Shown: positions 9,584-20,527, counted from the first letter of the stretch. The stretch: 64,000 nt of DNA from Streptomyces sp. CC228A (GCF_021390935.1 NZ_JAJPUI010000004.1:124001-188000); one strand, 5' to 3'. Notes: generated by a model from the letters alone, not told the origin. Numbers and translations are program-made.

Positions 9584-12500
9584 GTGTCGAAGCCGCCGTT
9601 CACGCACCTTCACGTGCACACCCAGTACTCGCTGCTGGACGGTGCCGCGCGGCTCAAGGACATGTTCAACGCCTGCAACGAGATGGGCATGACCCATATC
9701 GCCATGTCCGACCACGGCAACCTGCACGGGGCGTACGACTTCTTCCACTCCGCGAAGAAGGCCGGGGTCACCCCGATCATCGGGATCGAGGCGTACGTCG
9801 CCCCCGAGTCCCGGCGCAACAAGCGCAAGATCCAGTGGGGCCAGCCGCACCAGAAGAGGGACGACGTCTCCGGCTCCGGCGGCTACACCCACAAGACGAT
9901 CTGGGCGGCGAACAACACGGGCCTCCACAACCTCTTCCGGCTGTCCTCCGACGCCTACGCCGAGGGCTGGCTGCAGAAGTGGCCGCGCATGGACAAGGAG
10001 ACCATCTCCCAGTGGTCGGAGGGGCTCATCGCCTCCACCGGCTGCCCCTCGGGCGAGCTCCAGACGCGGCTGCGCCTCGGGCAGTTCGACGAGGCCCTGA
10101 AGTCGGCCGCCGAGTACCAGGACATCTTCGGCAAGGACCGCTACTTCCTGGAGCTGATGGACCACGGCATCGAGATCGAGCGCCGGGTCCGCGACGGCCT
10201 GCTGGAGATCGGCAAGAAGCTCGGCATCCCGCCGCTGGTCACCAACGACTCCCACTACACGTACGCGCACGAGGCCGGGGCCCACGACGCGCTGCTGTGC
10301 ATCCAGACCGGCAAGAACCTCTCCGACCCCGACCGCTTCAAGTTCGACGGCACCGGCTACTACCTGAAGTCGACGGACGAGATGTACGCCATCGACTCCT
10401 CGGACGCCTGGCAGGAGGGCTGCCGCAACACCCTCCTGGTCGCCGAGCAGGTCGACACCACCGGCATGTTCGAGAAGCGCGACCTGATGCCGAAGTTCGA
10501 CATCCCCGAGGGCTACACCGAGGTCACGTGGTTCCAGGAGGAGGTCCGCCGCGGCATGGAGCGCCGCTTCCCCGGCGGCATCCCCGAGGACCGGCAGAAG
10601 CAGGCCGAGTACGAGATGGACGTCATCATCCAGATGGGGTTCCCCGGCTACTTCCTCGTGGTCGCCGACTTCATCATGTGGGCCAAGAACAACGGCATCG
10701 CCGTGGGCCCCGGCCGAGGCTCCGCCGCCGGCTCGATCGTCGCGTACGCCCTCGGCATCACCGACCTCGACCCCATCCCGCACGGACTGATCTTCGAGCG
10801 GTTCCTCAACCCCGAGCGCGTCTCCATGCCCGATGTCGACATCGACTTCGACGAGCGCAGGCGCGGCGAGGTGATCCGGTACGTCACGGAGAAGTACGGC
10901 GCCGACAAGGTCGCCCAGATCGGCACGTACGGCACCATCAAGGCCAAGAACGCGATCAAGGACTCCGCGCGCGTGCTGGGCTATCCGTACGCGATGGGCG
11001 ACCGCATCACCAAGGCCATGCCCGCCGACGTCCTCGGCAAGGGCATCCCGCTCTCCGGCATCACCGACCCCACCCACCCCCGCTACAGCGAGGCGGGCGA
11101 GGTCCGGGCGATGTACGAGAACGAGCCCGACGTGAAGAAGGTCATCGACACCGCGCGCGGCGTCGAAGGGCTGGTCCGGCAGATGGGCGTCCACGCCGCC
11201 GGCGTGATCATGTCCAGCGAGACCATCACCGACCACGTCCCCGTCTGGGTGCGGCACACCGACGGCGTCACCATCACCCAGTGGGACTACCCGAGCTGCG
11301 AGTCGCTCGGCCTGCTGAAGATGGACTTCCTGGGCCTGCGCAACCTCACGATCATGGACGACGCCGTCAAGATGGTGAAGGCGAACAAGGGGATCGACAT
11401 CGATCTCCTGAGCCTCCCGCTCGACGACCCCACGACCTTCGAGCTGCTCCAGCGCGGCGACACCCTCGGCGTCTTCCAGTTCGACGGCGGCCCCATGCGG
11501 TCCCTGCTGCGGCTGATGAAGCCCGACAACTTCGAGGACATCTCCGCCGTCTCGGCCCTCTACCGGCCGGGCCCGATGGGCATGAACTCGCACACGAACT
11601 ACGCCCTCCGCAAGAACGGCCAGCAGGAGATCACCCCGATCCACCCCGAGCTGGAGGAACCGCTCAGGGAGGTCCTGGACGTCACGCACGGCCTGATCGT
11701 CTACCAGGAGCAGGTGCAGAAGGCCGCCCAGATCATCGCGGGCTACTCGCTCGGCGAGGCCGACATCCTCCGCCGCGTCATGGGCAAGAAGAAGCCCGAG
11801 GAGCTGGCGAAGAACTTCGTGCTCTTCCAGAAGGGCGCCCGGGAGAAGGGCTACAGCGACGAGGCCATCCAGGCCCTGTGGGACGTGCTGGTCCCCTTCG
11901 CCGGCTACGCCTTCAACAAGGCCCACTCCGCCGCGTACGGACTGGTCTCCTACTGGACGGCCTACCTCAAGGCGAACCACCCCGCCGAGTACATGGCGGC
12001 GCTCCTCACCTCGGTCAAGGACGACAAGGACAAGTCGGCCGTCTACCTCAACGAGTGCCGCCGCATGGGCATCAAGGTGCTCCCGCCGGACGTCAACGAG
12101 TCGGAGTCCAACTTCGCCGCCCAGGGCGACGACGTGATCCTCTTCGGCCTGTCCGCCGTGCGGAACGTCGGCACGAACGTCGTCGAGTCGATCATCAAGT
12201 GCCGCAAGTCGAAGGGGAAGTACTCCTCCTTCCCCGACTTCCTCGACAAGGTCGAGGTCGTCGTCTGCAACAAGCGGACCGTCGAGTCGCTGATCAAGGC
12301 CGGCGCCTTCGACACGATGGGCCACACCCGCAAGAGCCTCGTCGCCCACCACGAACCGATGATCGACAACGTGGTCGCGGTCAAGCGCAAGGAGGCGGAG
12401 GGCCAGTTCGACCTCTTCGGCGGCATGGGCGGCGACGAGGGCAGCGGCGAGCCGGGCTTCGGCATGGACGTGGTGTTCTCCGACGACGAGTGGGAGAAGT

Positions 12501-13120
12501 CCTACCTGCTCGCGCAGGAGCGGGAGATGCTCGGCCTGTACGTCTCCGACCACCCCCTCTTCGGCATCGAGCACGTCCTCACCGACAAGGCCGACGCGTC
12601 CATCGCCCAGCTCGCCGATCTCTCCGACGGCTCCATCGTCACCATCGGCGGCATCATCTCCGGCCTCCAGCGCAAGATGACCAAGCAGGGCAACGCCTGG
12701 GCCATCGCCACCGTCGAGGACCTGGCGGGCTCCATCGACTGCATGTTCTTCCCCGCCTCCTACCAGCTGGTGTCCACCCAGCTCGTCGAGGACGCCGTGG
12801 TCTTCGTCAAGGGCCGGCTCGACAAGCGCGAGGACGTGCCCCGGCTTGTCGCCATGGAGCTGATGGTCCCCGACCTCTCCGACGCGGGCACCAACGCGCC
12901 GGTGGTCATCACCATCCCCGCCCTGAAGGTCACCCCGCCCATGGTCGGCCGCCTCGGTGAGATCCTCAGCCACCACAAGGGCAACACCGAGGTGCGGATC
13001 AAGCTCCAGGGCCCCCGCAAGACCACCGTGCTCCGCCTCGACCGGCACCGCGTCCAGCCCGACCCGGCGCTCTACGGCGACCTGAAGGGGCTGCTCGGGC
13101 CCTCCTGCCTGGCCGGCTGA
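9584..13120 (+). CDS. dnaE: DNA polymerase III subunit alpha
   Basis: This is the 1178-residue replicative polymerase subunit. The N-terminal PHP domain begins with FTHLHVHTQYSLLDGA (residues 6-21). The polymerase core contains GPGRGSAAGS near residue 380 and the catalytic aspartates in MPDVDIDFDERRR near residue 415. The GYAFNKAHSAAYG motif follows near residue 785. A helix-hairpin-helix region and a C-terminal OB-fold (GGIISGLQRKMTKQG, near residue 1025) complete the standard order. The GTG start at 9584 follows GGAGG. Length and order match actinobacterial DnaE1, so I take it as the essential replicase rather than the mutagenic DnaE2. Confidence 0.97.
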   Translation: MSKPPFTHLHVHTQYSLLDGAARLKDMFNACNEMGMTHIAMSDHGNLHGAYDFFHSAKKAGVTPIIGIEAYVAPESRRNKRKIQWGQPHQKRDDVSGSGGYTHKTIWAANNTGLHNLFRLSSDAYAEGWLQKWPRMDKETISQWSEGLIASTGCPSGELQTRLRLGQFDEALKSAAEYQDIFGKDRYFLELMDHGIEIERRVRDGLLEIGKKLGIPPLVTNDSHYTYAHEAGAHDALLCIQTGKNLSDPDRFKFDGTGYYLKSTDEMYAIDSSDAWQEGCRNTLLVAEQVDTTGMFEKRDLMPKFDIPEGYTEVTWFQEEVRRGMERRFPGGIPEDRQKQAEYEMDVIIQMGFPGYFLVVADFIMWAKNNGIAVGPGRGSAAGSIVAYALGITDLDPIPHGLIFERFLNPERVSMPDVDIDFDERRRGEVIRYVTEKYGADKVAQIGTYGTIKAKNAIKDSARVLGYPYAMGDRITKAMPADVLGKGIPLSGITDPTHPRYSEAGEVRAMYENEPDVKKVIDTARGVEGLVRQMGVHAAGVIMSSETITDHVPVWVRHTDGVTITQWDYPSCESLGLLKMDFLGLRNLTIMDDAVKMVKANKGIDIDLLSLPLDDPTTFELLQRGDTLGVFQFDGGPMRSLLRLMKPDNFEDISAVSALYRPGPMGMNSHTNYALRKNGQQEITPIHPELEEPLREVLDVTHGLIVYQEQVQKAAQIIAGYSLGEADILRRVMGKKKPEELAKNFVLFQKGAREKGYSDEAIQALWDVLVPFAGYAFNKAHSAAYGLVSYWTAYLKANHPAEYMAALLTSVKDDKDKSAVYLNECRRMGIKVLPPDVNESESNFAAQGDDVILFGLSAVRNVGTNVVESIIKCRKSKGKYSSFPDFLDKVEVVVCNKRTVESLIKAGAFDTMGHTRKSLVAHHEPMIDNVVAVKRKEAEGQFDLFGGMGGDEGSGEPGFGMDVVFSDDEWEKSYLLAQEREMLGLYVSDHPLFGIEHVLTDKADASIAQLADLSDGSIVTIGGIISGLQRKMTKQGNAWAIATVEDLAGSIDCMFFPASYQLVSTQLVEDAVVFVKGRLDKREDVPRLVAMELMVPDLSDAGTNAPVVITIPALKVTPPMVGRLGEILSHHKGNTEVRIKLQGPRKTTVLRLDRHRVQPDPALYGDLKGLLGPSCLAG

Positions 13121-13257
13121 CCGCCCGCCCCGCCACCGGACCGCGCCCGTGCGGTGCGGCGGGCCCCGCGGCTCCCCGCGGCCCCGCCGCCCCGGTCACG
13201 GTCACCGCGGATCAGGCGCGCCGGTCGCCACGGCCGCCAGGGAGGGGCGCCTCCGTC

Positions 13258-13421
13258 GTCACGGGGGCAGAGGAGAGGCGCAGCTTCCCGTCGCGGTCGG
13301 AGGGGCAGGCGCTGTCTCCCGTCACGGTGGCAGGGGAGGGCGCAGTTCCCCGTCACGGGGGCAGGGGAGAGGCGCAGTTTCCCGTCGCGGCCGGAGGGGC
13401 AGGCGCTGTCTCCCGGCACGG
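13258..13421. repeat. 94-bp period direct repeat downstream of dnaE
   Basis: A 70-base block at 13258-13327 recurs at 13352-13421 with four substitutions. A partial third copy of the first half (GGCAGGGGAGGGCGCAGTTCCC) fills the space between. The block contains no gene. The rest of the 358-base gap 13121-13478 holds only G+C-rich sequence and the terminator described next. Confidence 0.8.
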
Positions 13422-13429
13422 TCACGCGG

Positions 13430-13463
13430 AAGGGGCGCGCCCGTCGTCACGGGCGCGCCCCTT
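13430..13463. terminator. hairpin terminator between dnaE and small gene
   Basis: A perfect 15-bp stem (13430-13444 with 13449-13463, arm AAGGGGCGCGCCCGT) with a 4-base loop is followed on the plus strand by TTCC. It lies between convergent genes and starts 16 bases past the stop of the small minus-strand gene, so it can serve both. Confidence 0.75.
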
Positions 13464-13478
13464 TCCGTACCGACCGCG

Positions 13479-13637
13479 TCAGTTGTGGCCGAACCTCTTC
13501 TGGCGGCCCTTCTGCGCCACGTCCGCCGGCGTCACCTGCGCCGCCCGCTGCTCCATCGACGTGTCCCGTGCCTGCTGCGTCTCGCGCTCGGACTGCCGCT
13601 GCGGCTGGGTGCGGTCGCTCTTCTTGTTCTTGGCCAT
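13479..13637 (-). CDS. small basic hydrophilic protein (52 aa), function unknown
   Basis: This 52-residue protein starts MAKNKKSDRTQPQ, is rich in Gln, Arg, Lys and Glu, and has no hydrophobic segment. A good ribosome site (GGAGG, seven bases before the ATG) and a strong terminator after it support real expression. I believe similar small proteins are found next to dnaE in other streptomycetes, but the family has no known role. It is probably cytoplasmic and disordered or helical. Confidence 0.75.
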   Translation of the reverse strand: MAKNKKSDRTQPQRQSERETQQARDTSMEQRAAQVTPADVAQKGRQKRFGHN

Positions 13638-13911
13638 GGGGGTGCCTCCTGTGGATGAGTGGGGGCCAGGGCCGCGACCAGCCTCACACACCCCCATGAG
13701 CTGCGCATTTTGGATCATTGCGGACCGTAGTGGCGCCCGGCCGCCGACCGCGGGCGCCACCGGGCCCGTAGTCAGGAGGCGCCCGAGCGCGTACGGTGAG
13801 GCGCCACGCCGAAGATCGCGTTCCGGCCGTTAAGACTCCGGCAGTCGGGCAGACTCGAAGGAAACCCGAAGCAACCTCCGATCCCGAGGTTCCCGAAAGA
13901 GGGTGGAACAC

Positions 13912-15264
13912 GTGGACCGCTGCGTCGTGCTCGTGGACGCCGGCTATCTGCTCGGCGCCGCAGCAAGCCTCATCGCCGGAGAACCGGCCCGCTCCCGGAT
14001 CACCGTCGACCACGCCGCCCTCGTCCAGGCCCTGCGCGAAGGCGCGGAGGCGGACACCCGGCAACCCCTGCTGCGGATCTACTGGTTCGACGGCGCACCC
14101 GACCGCGTCCCGCAGCCCGAGCACCGCCGGCTGCGCGTGATGCCCCGCGTCACCGTCAGGCTCGGCGCCCTGACCCGCAGCGACGGACGCTGGGCGCAGA
14201 AGGGCGTCGACGCCGCCATGCACGCCGAACTCACCGAACTGGCCCGCAACCGCGCCTGCTCCGACGTCGTGCTCGTCACCGGCGACGGCGACCTCCTGCC
14301 CGGTCTGATGTCCGCCAAGGAGCACGGCGTCGCCGTCCACCTGTGGGCCGTCCAGGCCGCCGACGGCGACTACAACCAGTCCGAGGACCTTGTCGCCGAG
14401 GCCGACGAGCGCCGCGTCCTCGACCGCGCCTGGATCACCCGGGCCGTCCGCGCCAAGGACCTGACCGGGCCGTGCGCCCCGCCTCCGGCGCCCCGCCCCG
14501 AGATCGCCGCGATCCTCGCCGCGCCCCTGCCCGAGGCGGCCCTCGCCGCTTCGGCCGAGCGCTCCTCCGGCAACGGCTCCGCGCCCCACACCCCGGGGAA
14601 CGGCCAGGGCTCCGGCGCCCCGACCCCGGATTCCGCGGGCACCTCCCGGACCGGCGCCGCCGACGCGCCGACCGGCGGCGCGGCCTCCGGCACCGCCTCC
14701 GCGCCCTCCGGGGCCTCCAGGGCCGTCCCCACCCCGAAGGACCTCGCCGGGCTGCGCCCTCCCGGGCACCCCGCGGCCCAGCCCGCCCCCGCCGTGCCCG
14801 CCAACGCCACCCTGCGCTGGTCGTCCGACCGCGGCTGGATCGACCGGCCCGGCGGCCCCGTCGGCGAGCCCCCCGAGACCGCCTCCCTGCCCACCCTCGC
14901 CCAGCTCACCAGCGCCGAGCAGCGCTGGGCGGACCGGGAGGAGGACATCACGACCGTGGGCGGCGACCCCTTCGAGGTCGGCCAGGTCTTCGCCCGCCGC
15001 TGGATGGACCGGCTCCCCGACCCCTCCCACGTCGACAACCTGTCCAGCATGTACCCGCGGATCCCGCACCGCATCGACGGCGAACTGCTCCGCTACGCCG
15101 CCCGCTTCGGGCTCCTCGCCCACAAGGACGACCAGATCGACGAGCACGACCGCTACGCGATCCGGGCCGGCTTCTGGCGCGAGATCGACGTCCGCGCCGC
15201 CGCCGCGAACCACGCCGCGCACCCGCCGGCCCCCCACGTCGGGCACACCGCGCCCGCCGAGTGA
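13912..15264 (+). CDS. NYN (PIN-like) domain protein
   Basis: This 450-residue protein has an N-terminal NYN domain, a PIN-like fold of putative metal-dependent RNases. VVLVDAGYLL (residues 5-14) gives the first catalytic aspartate, KGVDAAMHAEL the second acidic site, and DVVLVTGDGDLLPGL the third. A proline/alanine/threonine-rich linker (about residues 200-295) leads to a conserved C-terminal domain of about 150 residues that I do not recognise. GTG at 13912 is preferred because AGAGGG lies eight bases before it; another GTG three codons upstream would overlap that site. A role in RNA processing is inferred from the fold only. Confidence 0.85.
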   Translation: MDRCVVLVDAGYLLGAAASLIAGEPARSRITVDHAALVQALREGAEADTRQPLLRIYWFDGAPDRVPQPEHRRLRVMPRVTVRLGALTRSDGRWAQKGVDAAMHAELTELARNRACSDVVLVTGDGDLLPGLMSAKEHGVAVHLWAVQAADGDYNQSEDLVAEADERRVLDRAWITRAVRAKDLTGPCAPPPAPRPEIAAILAAPLPEAALAASAERSSGNGSAPHTPGNGQGSGAPTPDSAGTSRTGAADAPTGGAASGTASAPSGASRAVPTPKDLAGLRPPGHPAAQPAPAVPANATLRWSSDRGWIDRPGGPVGEPPETASLPTLAQLTSAEQRWADREEDITTVGGDPFEVGQVFARRWMDRLPDPSHVDNLSSMYPRIPHRIDGELLRYAARFGLLAHKDDQIDEHDRYAIRAGFWREIDVRAAAANHAAHPPAPHVGHTAPAE

Positions 15265-15335
15265 CCGCACCGGGCGGCATCCCGACACCGCCCCGGGCTC
15301 GGCCCGGCCGCCCCGACCCCTTAGGCTCATCCCTC

Positions 15336-16318
<983 letters not shown>

Positions 16319-16358
16319 CCGCCCCGCACGCCGGCGACGACGACGGGAGCAGGAAACG

Positions 16359-17189
16359 GTGAGCACTCTGCCCGCGGAGGCGCTGTCGACGAGCGCCGTG
16401 CCCGCGCAGGCCCCCGGGGCACGGGAGGACAGGGCCGCGCCGCTGGCCCCCCGCGCCCGGCTGCTGCCCGCGCTCGCCGCGGTCTACCGCGCCCAGCTGT
16501 CCCGGGCCCGGGTGGCCCGGATCCCGCTGCTGTTCGTCGCCACCTTCCAGTCCGTCGGGATCATGGTCCTGATGCGCGGAGTCGTCGACGGCGGCAGCGA
16601 GGCCCGCGCCGTCGTCGCCGGCTCATCCGTCCTCGTCGTGGCGTTCGTGGCGCTGAACCTGCTCGCCCAGTACTTCGGGCAGCTCCGTGCCAGCGGCGGC
16701 CTGGACCACTACGCCACGCTGCCGGTGCCGCCCGCCGCCGTGGTGCTCGGCGCCGCGGGGGCCTACGCCTCCTTCACCGTGCCCGGCACGGCCGTCACGG
16801 CGGTCGCCGGCTCCCTGCTGTTCGGACTGCCGCTCACGCACCTGTGGGTGCTGGCCGCGGTGGTGCCGCTGGCCGGTGCCGCGCTCTCCGGCCTCGGTGC
16901 GGCGCTCGGGCTGCTCGCACCCCGCCAGGAGCTGGCCACCCTGCTGGGGCAGCTCGGCATGTCGGCGGCCCTGCTCCTCGGCGTCCTGCCGGCCGAGCGG
17001 CTGCCGGGGCCGATCGGCTGGGCACGGGACCTGCTGCCCTCGACGTACGGGGTGGAGGCGCTGGCCCGCAGCTTCGACGCCCGGCCGGACTGGGCGGCCG
17101 TCGCCGCCGACCTGTCCGTCTGCGCGGTCGTCGGCGTCCTCTCGCTGGCGCTCGCCACATGGGCGTACCGCAGGGCCGCCGTCCGGTGA
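16359..17189 (+). CDS. ABC transporter permease (ABC-2 type)
   Basis: This 276-residue membrane protein has six hydrophobic helices between about residues 50 and 270 in the ABC-2 exporter layout. Its cytoplasmic N-terminus is Ala/Pro-rich. It forms a two-gene exporter with the ATPase ending 40 bases upstream. GTG at 16359 follows GGGAGCAGG. Because of the upstream frameshift, the ATPase frame runs on in phase into this gene and falsely suggests a fusion. The exported substrate is unknown. Confidence 0.88.
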   Translation: MSTLPAEALSTSAVPAQAPGAREDRAAPLAPRARLLPALAAVYRAQLSRARVARIPLLFVATFQSVGIMVLMRGVVDGGSEARAVVAGSSVLVVAFVALNLLAQYFGQLRASGGLDHYATLPVPPAAVVLGAAGAYASFTVPGTAVTAVAGSLLFGLPLTHLWVLAAVVPLAGAALSGLGAALGLLAPRQELATLLGQLGMSAALLLGVLPAERLPGPIGWARDLLPSTYGVEALARSFDARPDWAAVAADLSVCAVVGVLSLALATWAYRRAAVR

Positions 17190-17234
17190 GGCCGCGGCGC
17201 GGCGGCCCCCGGCGGCACCTGGCACGATGACAGG

Positions 17235-18038
17235 GTGACCCCACCCTTGACCCCACCCCACCAGCCATCGAGTGAGAACGTGTCCCACGACGTACCGGAA
17301 CACCCGCACCCGGAGCAGCCCGCGCCCGGCGGCCCGGCCGGATGGCCGCCCCGCCACCCCGTGCCGCCGTACCCCTACGCGTACGGGGACGCGGAGCCGA
17401 CGGCACCGGACGTGGCCGGCGAGGTGCGGCGCGGAGCCCTGGTGCTGCTCGCGGTGGCGGTCCCCGGCATCCTGCTCGGCCTGCTGTGGCTGTGGCTCGC
17501 ACCGCGCATCCCCCTGGTGTCGGACGGGTCGGCGGTGCTGCTGAAGGAGACGGAAGGGGAGGGCGCGGTCGGCGCGGACGGCACCTTCGCGCTGCTGGCC
17601 GCCGCTTTCGGCGCGGTCAGCGCGACCGCCGTGTTCCTGCTGCGGCGGGAGGGCGGCGTGTCCGTGGTCGTCGGGCTCGCGCTGGGCGGGCTGCTGGGCT
17701 CGGTGCTCGGCTGGGGCACCGGGACGCTGCTCGGGCCCACGCACGATGTGGTGGCGCACGCGAAGGCGGTCGGCGAGGGAGTCACGTTCGACGCGCCGCT
17801 GGAGCTCCAGGCGTACGGGGCGCTGCTGGTCTGGCCGGTCGCCGCGATGTTCGTCCACCTGGCCCTCACGGCGCTCTTCGCACCACGCGAACCCGAAGCG
17901 GTGTGGGACCCGGGCCTCCCCGCCGCGCCGCAGGCCCCGCCGCGGCACGAGCCCCGCAGGGCGGCCCCGGCGCCTGACCCCGCGCCGCCGCGGGCGCGGA
18001 CGCAGGGCGGAGACCGGTCCGGAGCGGCGACCGGCTGA
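17235..18038 (+). CDS. membrane protein with proline-rich N-terminus
   Basis: This protein has up to 267 residues, with a His/Pro-rich cytoplasmic N-terminus (to about residue 60) and four hydrophobic segments (about 75-95, 120-140, 145-165 and 195-215). The C-terminus is proline- and arginine-rich. I do not recognise the family beyond its occurrence in streptomycetes. The start is uncertain: GTG at 17235 is the longest option, while GTG at 17280 (VSHDVPEH) has a somewhat better upstream GAG-rich site. Confidence 0.75.
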   Translation: MTPPLTPPHQPSSENVSHDVPEHPHPEQPAPGGPAGWPPRHPVPPYPYAYGDAEPTAPDVAGEVRRGALVLLAVAVPGILLGLLWLWLAPRIPLVSDGSAVLLKETEGEGAVGADGTFALLAAAFGAVSATAVFLLRREGGVSVVVGLALGGLLGSVLGWGTGTLLGPTHDVVAHAKAVGEGVTFDAPLELQAYGALLVWPVAAMFVHLALTALFAPREPEAVWDPGLPAAPQAPPRHEPRRAAPAPDPAPPRARTQGGDRSGAATG

Positions 18039-18053
18039 TCCGGACGGGTCCGG

Positions 18054-18551
18054 CTAGCCGCGCCCGATGGGGGCGACCACCGCGTCCGTGAGGGCGGCCA
18101 GGTCCTGCGGGGACAGTTCGACCTCCAGCCCGCGGCGGCCCGCCGACACGCAGATGGTCTCGTGGTGCGGCGCCGACGCGTCCAGCACCGTCGGCAGCCT
18201 CCTGCGCTGGCCCAGCGGCGAGATACCGCCCCGGACGTAGCCCGTGGTGCGCTCCGCTGCCGCAGGATCCGCCATCGCCGCGCGCTTGCCGCCCACCGCC
18301 GCCGCGAGCGCCTTCAGGTCGAGCTGGCCCGCCACCGGCACCACCGCGACGGTCAGCGTGCCGTCCACGTCCGCGACCAGCGTCTTGAACACCCGGTCCG
18401 GTGACACCCCCAGGGCCTCGGCGGCCTCCTCGCCGTAGGACGGGGACGAGGGGTCGTGGTCGTACGCGTGCACCGTGAACGGCGTGCCCGCGGCCGTCAG
18501 CGCCACGGTCGCCGGAGTGCCGTTCGCCTGCTTCTTCGCCTTCTTCGCCAA
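18054..18551 (-). CDS. ybaK: YbaK/EbsC-family aminoacyl-tRNA deacylase
   Basis: This is a 165-residue cytoplasmic protein of the YbaK (Cys-tRNAPro deacylase) family, which clears misacylated tRNAs such as Cys-tRNAPro. Family features are GEEAAEALGVSPDRVFKTLV (about 39-58), the catalytic lysine in that segment and GGISPLGQRRRLPTVLDAS. It reads from a TTG start preceded by a G-rich segment and converges on the membrane protein gene. It is the last gene of a likely minus-strand operon with the LON-domain gene and its partner. Confidence 0.9.
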   Translation of the reverse strand: MAKKAKKQANGTPATVALTAAGTPFTVHAYDHDPSSPSYGEEAAEALGVSPDRVFKTLVADVDGTLTVAVVPVAGQLDLKALAAAVGGKRAAMADPAAAERTTGYVRGGISPLGQRRRLPTVLDASAPHHETICVSAGRRGLEVELSPQDLAALTDAVVAPIGRG

Positions 18552-18595
18552 CGCCTCGCCGTCCTCTTCTCCGCTCGTAGGCGCCCGACCGCCCG

Positions 18596-19333
18596 TCAGT
18601 TCGGGCTGGTCGGGGCCTGGGTCAGGTCCACCGCGGGCAGCGACGGCAGATGGCGCAGCAGCGCCGTCTCCGACCGCAGCATCCGCAGCTCCTCACGCAG
18701 CCGGGCCGCCGTGTCCGGGGCCTCCAGCAGCCGCTGCTTGGCCGACGTGTCCAGCACCGCCGCGGCGGCCACCAGATACGACACCACCGACGGCTCGTCC
18801 GGCAGCTCCGCCGCCGCCAAGGACCGCTCCCGGGCGCCGGCCAGCCGCTTCTGGTAGGCGCGGAACGCCCTCAGGACACCTTCTGCCAGCGCGCCCGCGC
18901 CCTCCCCGCGGCGCTCCTCCAGCTCCTCCAGCTCCGCCGTCAGGAACGGGCCGCCCGCGTCCACCGACAGCAGCCGGACCCGGGTCGTGCCGGTCGCCAG
19001 CACCTCGAAGCTGCCGTCCGCCCGCTCCCGGATGCTCGCCGCGTCCGCGACGCACCCCACGCGGTGGAAGGCGGCGGCGGGGTCGGGTCCGAAGCCCGCG
19101 GCGGGACCCTTCTCCGGCAGGGCCGTCGGGTCCGGCATGCCCGGGGCGGTCCGCGCCACCTCGTGCCCGTCGCGGATCGACACCACGGCGAAGCGGCGCG
19201 GCTGCGACTCGTCGATGGTCAGCAGCTCGCGCATCATCGCGCGGTACCGCTCCTCGAAGACGTTCAACGGCAGGACGAGGCCCGGGAACAGCACCGCGTT
19301 CAGCGGGAAGAGGGGCAGGCGAGCGGTGGTCAC
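18596..19333 (-). CDS. LON peptidase substrate-binding domain protein
   Basis: This 245-residue protein matches the N-terminal substrate-recognition domain of Lon protease (RLPLFPLNAVLFPGLVLPLNVFEERYRAMM at the start), without ATPase or protease domains. Stand-alone forms are common in actinobacteria, and their function is unknown; binding of damaged or specific proteins is inferred. The GTG start at 19333 places LPLFPLN at residue 6, as is usual. It lies 11 bases after the preceding gene and 44 bases before the ybaK start, so the three probably form one operon. Confidence 0.85.
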   Translation of the reverse strand: MTTARLPLFPLNAVLFPGLVLPLNVFEERYRAMMRELLTIDESQPRRFAVVSIRDGHEVARTAPGMPDPTALPEKGPAAGFGPDPAAAFHRVGCVADAASIRERADGSFEVLATGTTRVRLLSVDAGGPFLTAELEELEERRGEGAGALAEGVLRAFRAYQKRLAGARERSLAAAELPDEPSVVSYLVAAAAVLDTSAKQRLLEAPDTAARLREELRMLRSETALLRHLPSLPAVDLTQAPTSPN

Positions 19334-19344
19334 AGCGGTCAAGC

Positions 19345-20396
19345 CTAATGGCCGACCGCCCGGCCGCGTCCGGCCCGTCCGCCCACCGCCTCCCCGCCGG
19401 CCGCGCAGGGCGCCCGGCCCGGAGCCCGGCCCGCCTCCGCGGCGGCCGCACGGCGCGCCAGTTCCCGCGTGTCCAGGAAGCGGCCCAGCGGATCGCCGCC
19501 GCCCACCGACCACGGGAAGGACGTCGCGTACGGGCCGGTGAGCCGGAACTGCTCCAGCGCCGCCGACCACCGCCTGCGCGAGACCAGTACGTACGCGAGC
19601 GTGTTGCGGGTCTCCGCGGCCGCCGGGTCGCCCGGCCGCCAGCGTCCGCAGAACGCGGCGGCACGGTCGGCCGCCGCGTCCGTGCGCCCGTCGGACACGG
19701 CGCCGGGCCCCCGCCGGTCAGCTGGGCGAGCGCGGCGCGCAGCGGCAGCGTCTGGACCGCCGAGTCGGCGCGGGCGTCGAGCGCGGCCTGCTCGGCGAAG
19801 TCGAAGCACACCCGGTGCGAGCCGTACCAGCGGGCCGAGAGATAGGTGAGCGCCGACAGGTGGCACCCGTAGTGGTGGGCCGACCGCCGCAGCGCCTGCT
19901 CCCACAGCGCGGCGAACACCTGGTGCGGGATGCGCGCGCCCCGCGCGTGGTCGAGCGCGAGCCGCCAGGGCACCGGGTCGTGCGGCGCGGCCTCCGCGGC
20001 CGTGCGGATCGCCGGCTCGATGTCGCGGAGCCGCTCCACCCGGGCGGGCGACCGCCAGGCCAGGTGCACCGCGAGCTGGGCCGACAGCAGCAGCGCGTCG
20101 GGGTCGTCCGCCGCCTGGGCGAGCCACCGGGTCAGCCAGGCGTCGCGGCTGCGCGCGAAGAGCGCGAGCCGCAGAGCGTACCGGTCGCGGGCCTCCCAGT
20201 CCGCGGACCGCCGCGTCGCCGCCATGAGGGCGGCGGCCGGGGTGTGGTCCCCGCGGGCGGCCGCCACCAGTGCCGGTCCGAGCCGCTCGTCCGGCACGTC
20301 CAGCAGCACCGCGTCGTCCGGTGGCAGCCCGGACGCGGGCGGCGCGGCAGGACGGACCGGGCGCGGGCGGCTCAGCAGGGAACGCAGCAGAGACAT
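19345..20396 (-). pseudogene. conserved tetratricopeptide-like protein, frameshifted
   Basis: The first two thirds (about 228 codons from ATG 20396) give a helical, Ala/Arg/Leu-rich sequence with paired-helix spacing such as DWEARDRYALRLALFARSRD and DPVPWRLALDHARGAR. This resembles TPR-like conserved Streptomyces proteins. The frame then degrades into Arg/Pro-rich sequence, while the neighbouring frame continues sensibly (DAAADRAAAFCGRW through LDTRELARRAAAAEAGR) to the stop at 19345. Adding one base to the CCCCC run at 19708-19712 joins the two halves into a protein of about 350 residues. It sits directly upstream of the LON-domain gene. An ATG four codons upstream of the chosen start is possible. 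Confidence 0.65.
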
Positions 20397-20527
20397 GGTG
20401 CCGCCCATTGAAAGCCGCAGGTGGGGGGTGCGCCAGGGCCGTGCTGTGAAGCTTTGGTGGGAGCAGGGTGGGGAGCCGGCGCCCGTACGCCCGGCGCCAG
20501 CACCCTGGGCGCGCGCCCCCGTTGGGC

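Noticed and set aside
13684..15330. 548-codon frame antisense to the NYN gene
   Set aside because: Gly/Val/Asp-rich shadow sequence without motifs; the plus-strand NYN domain explains the region.
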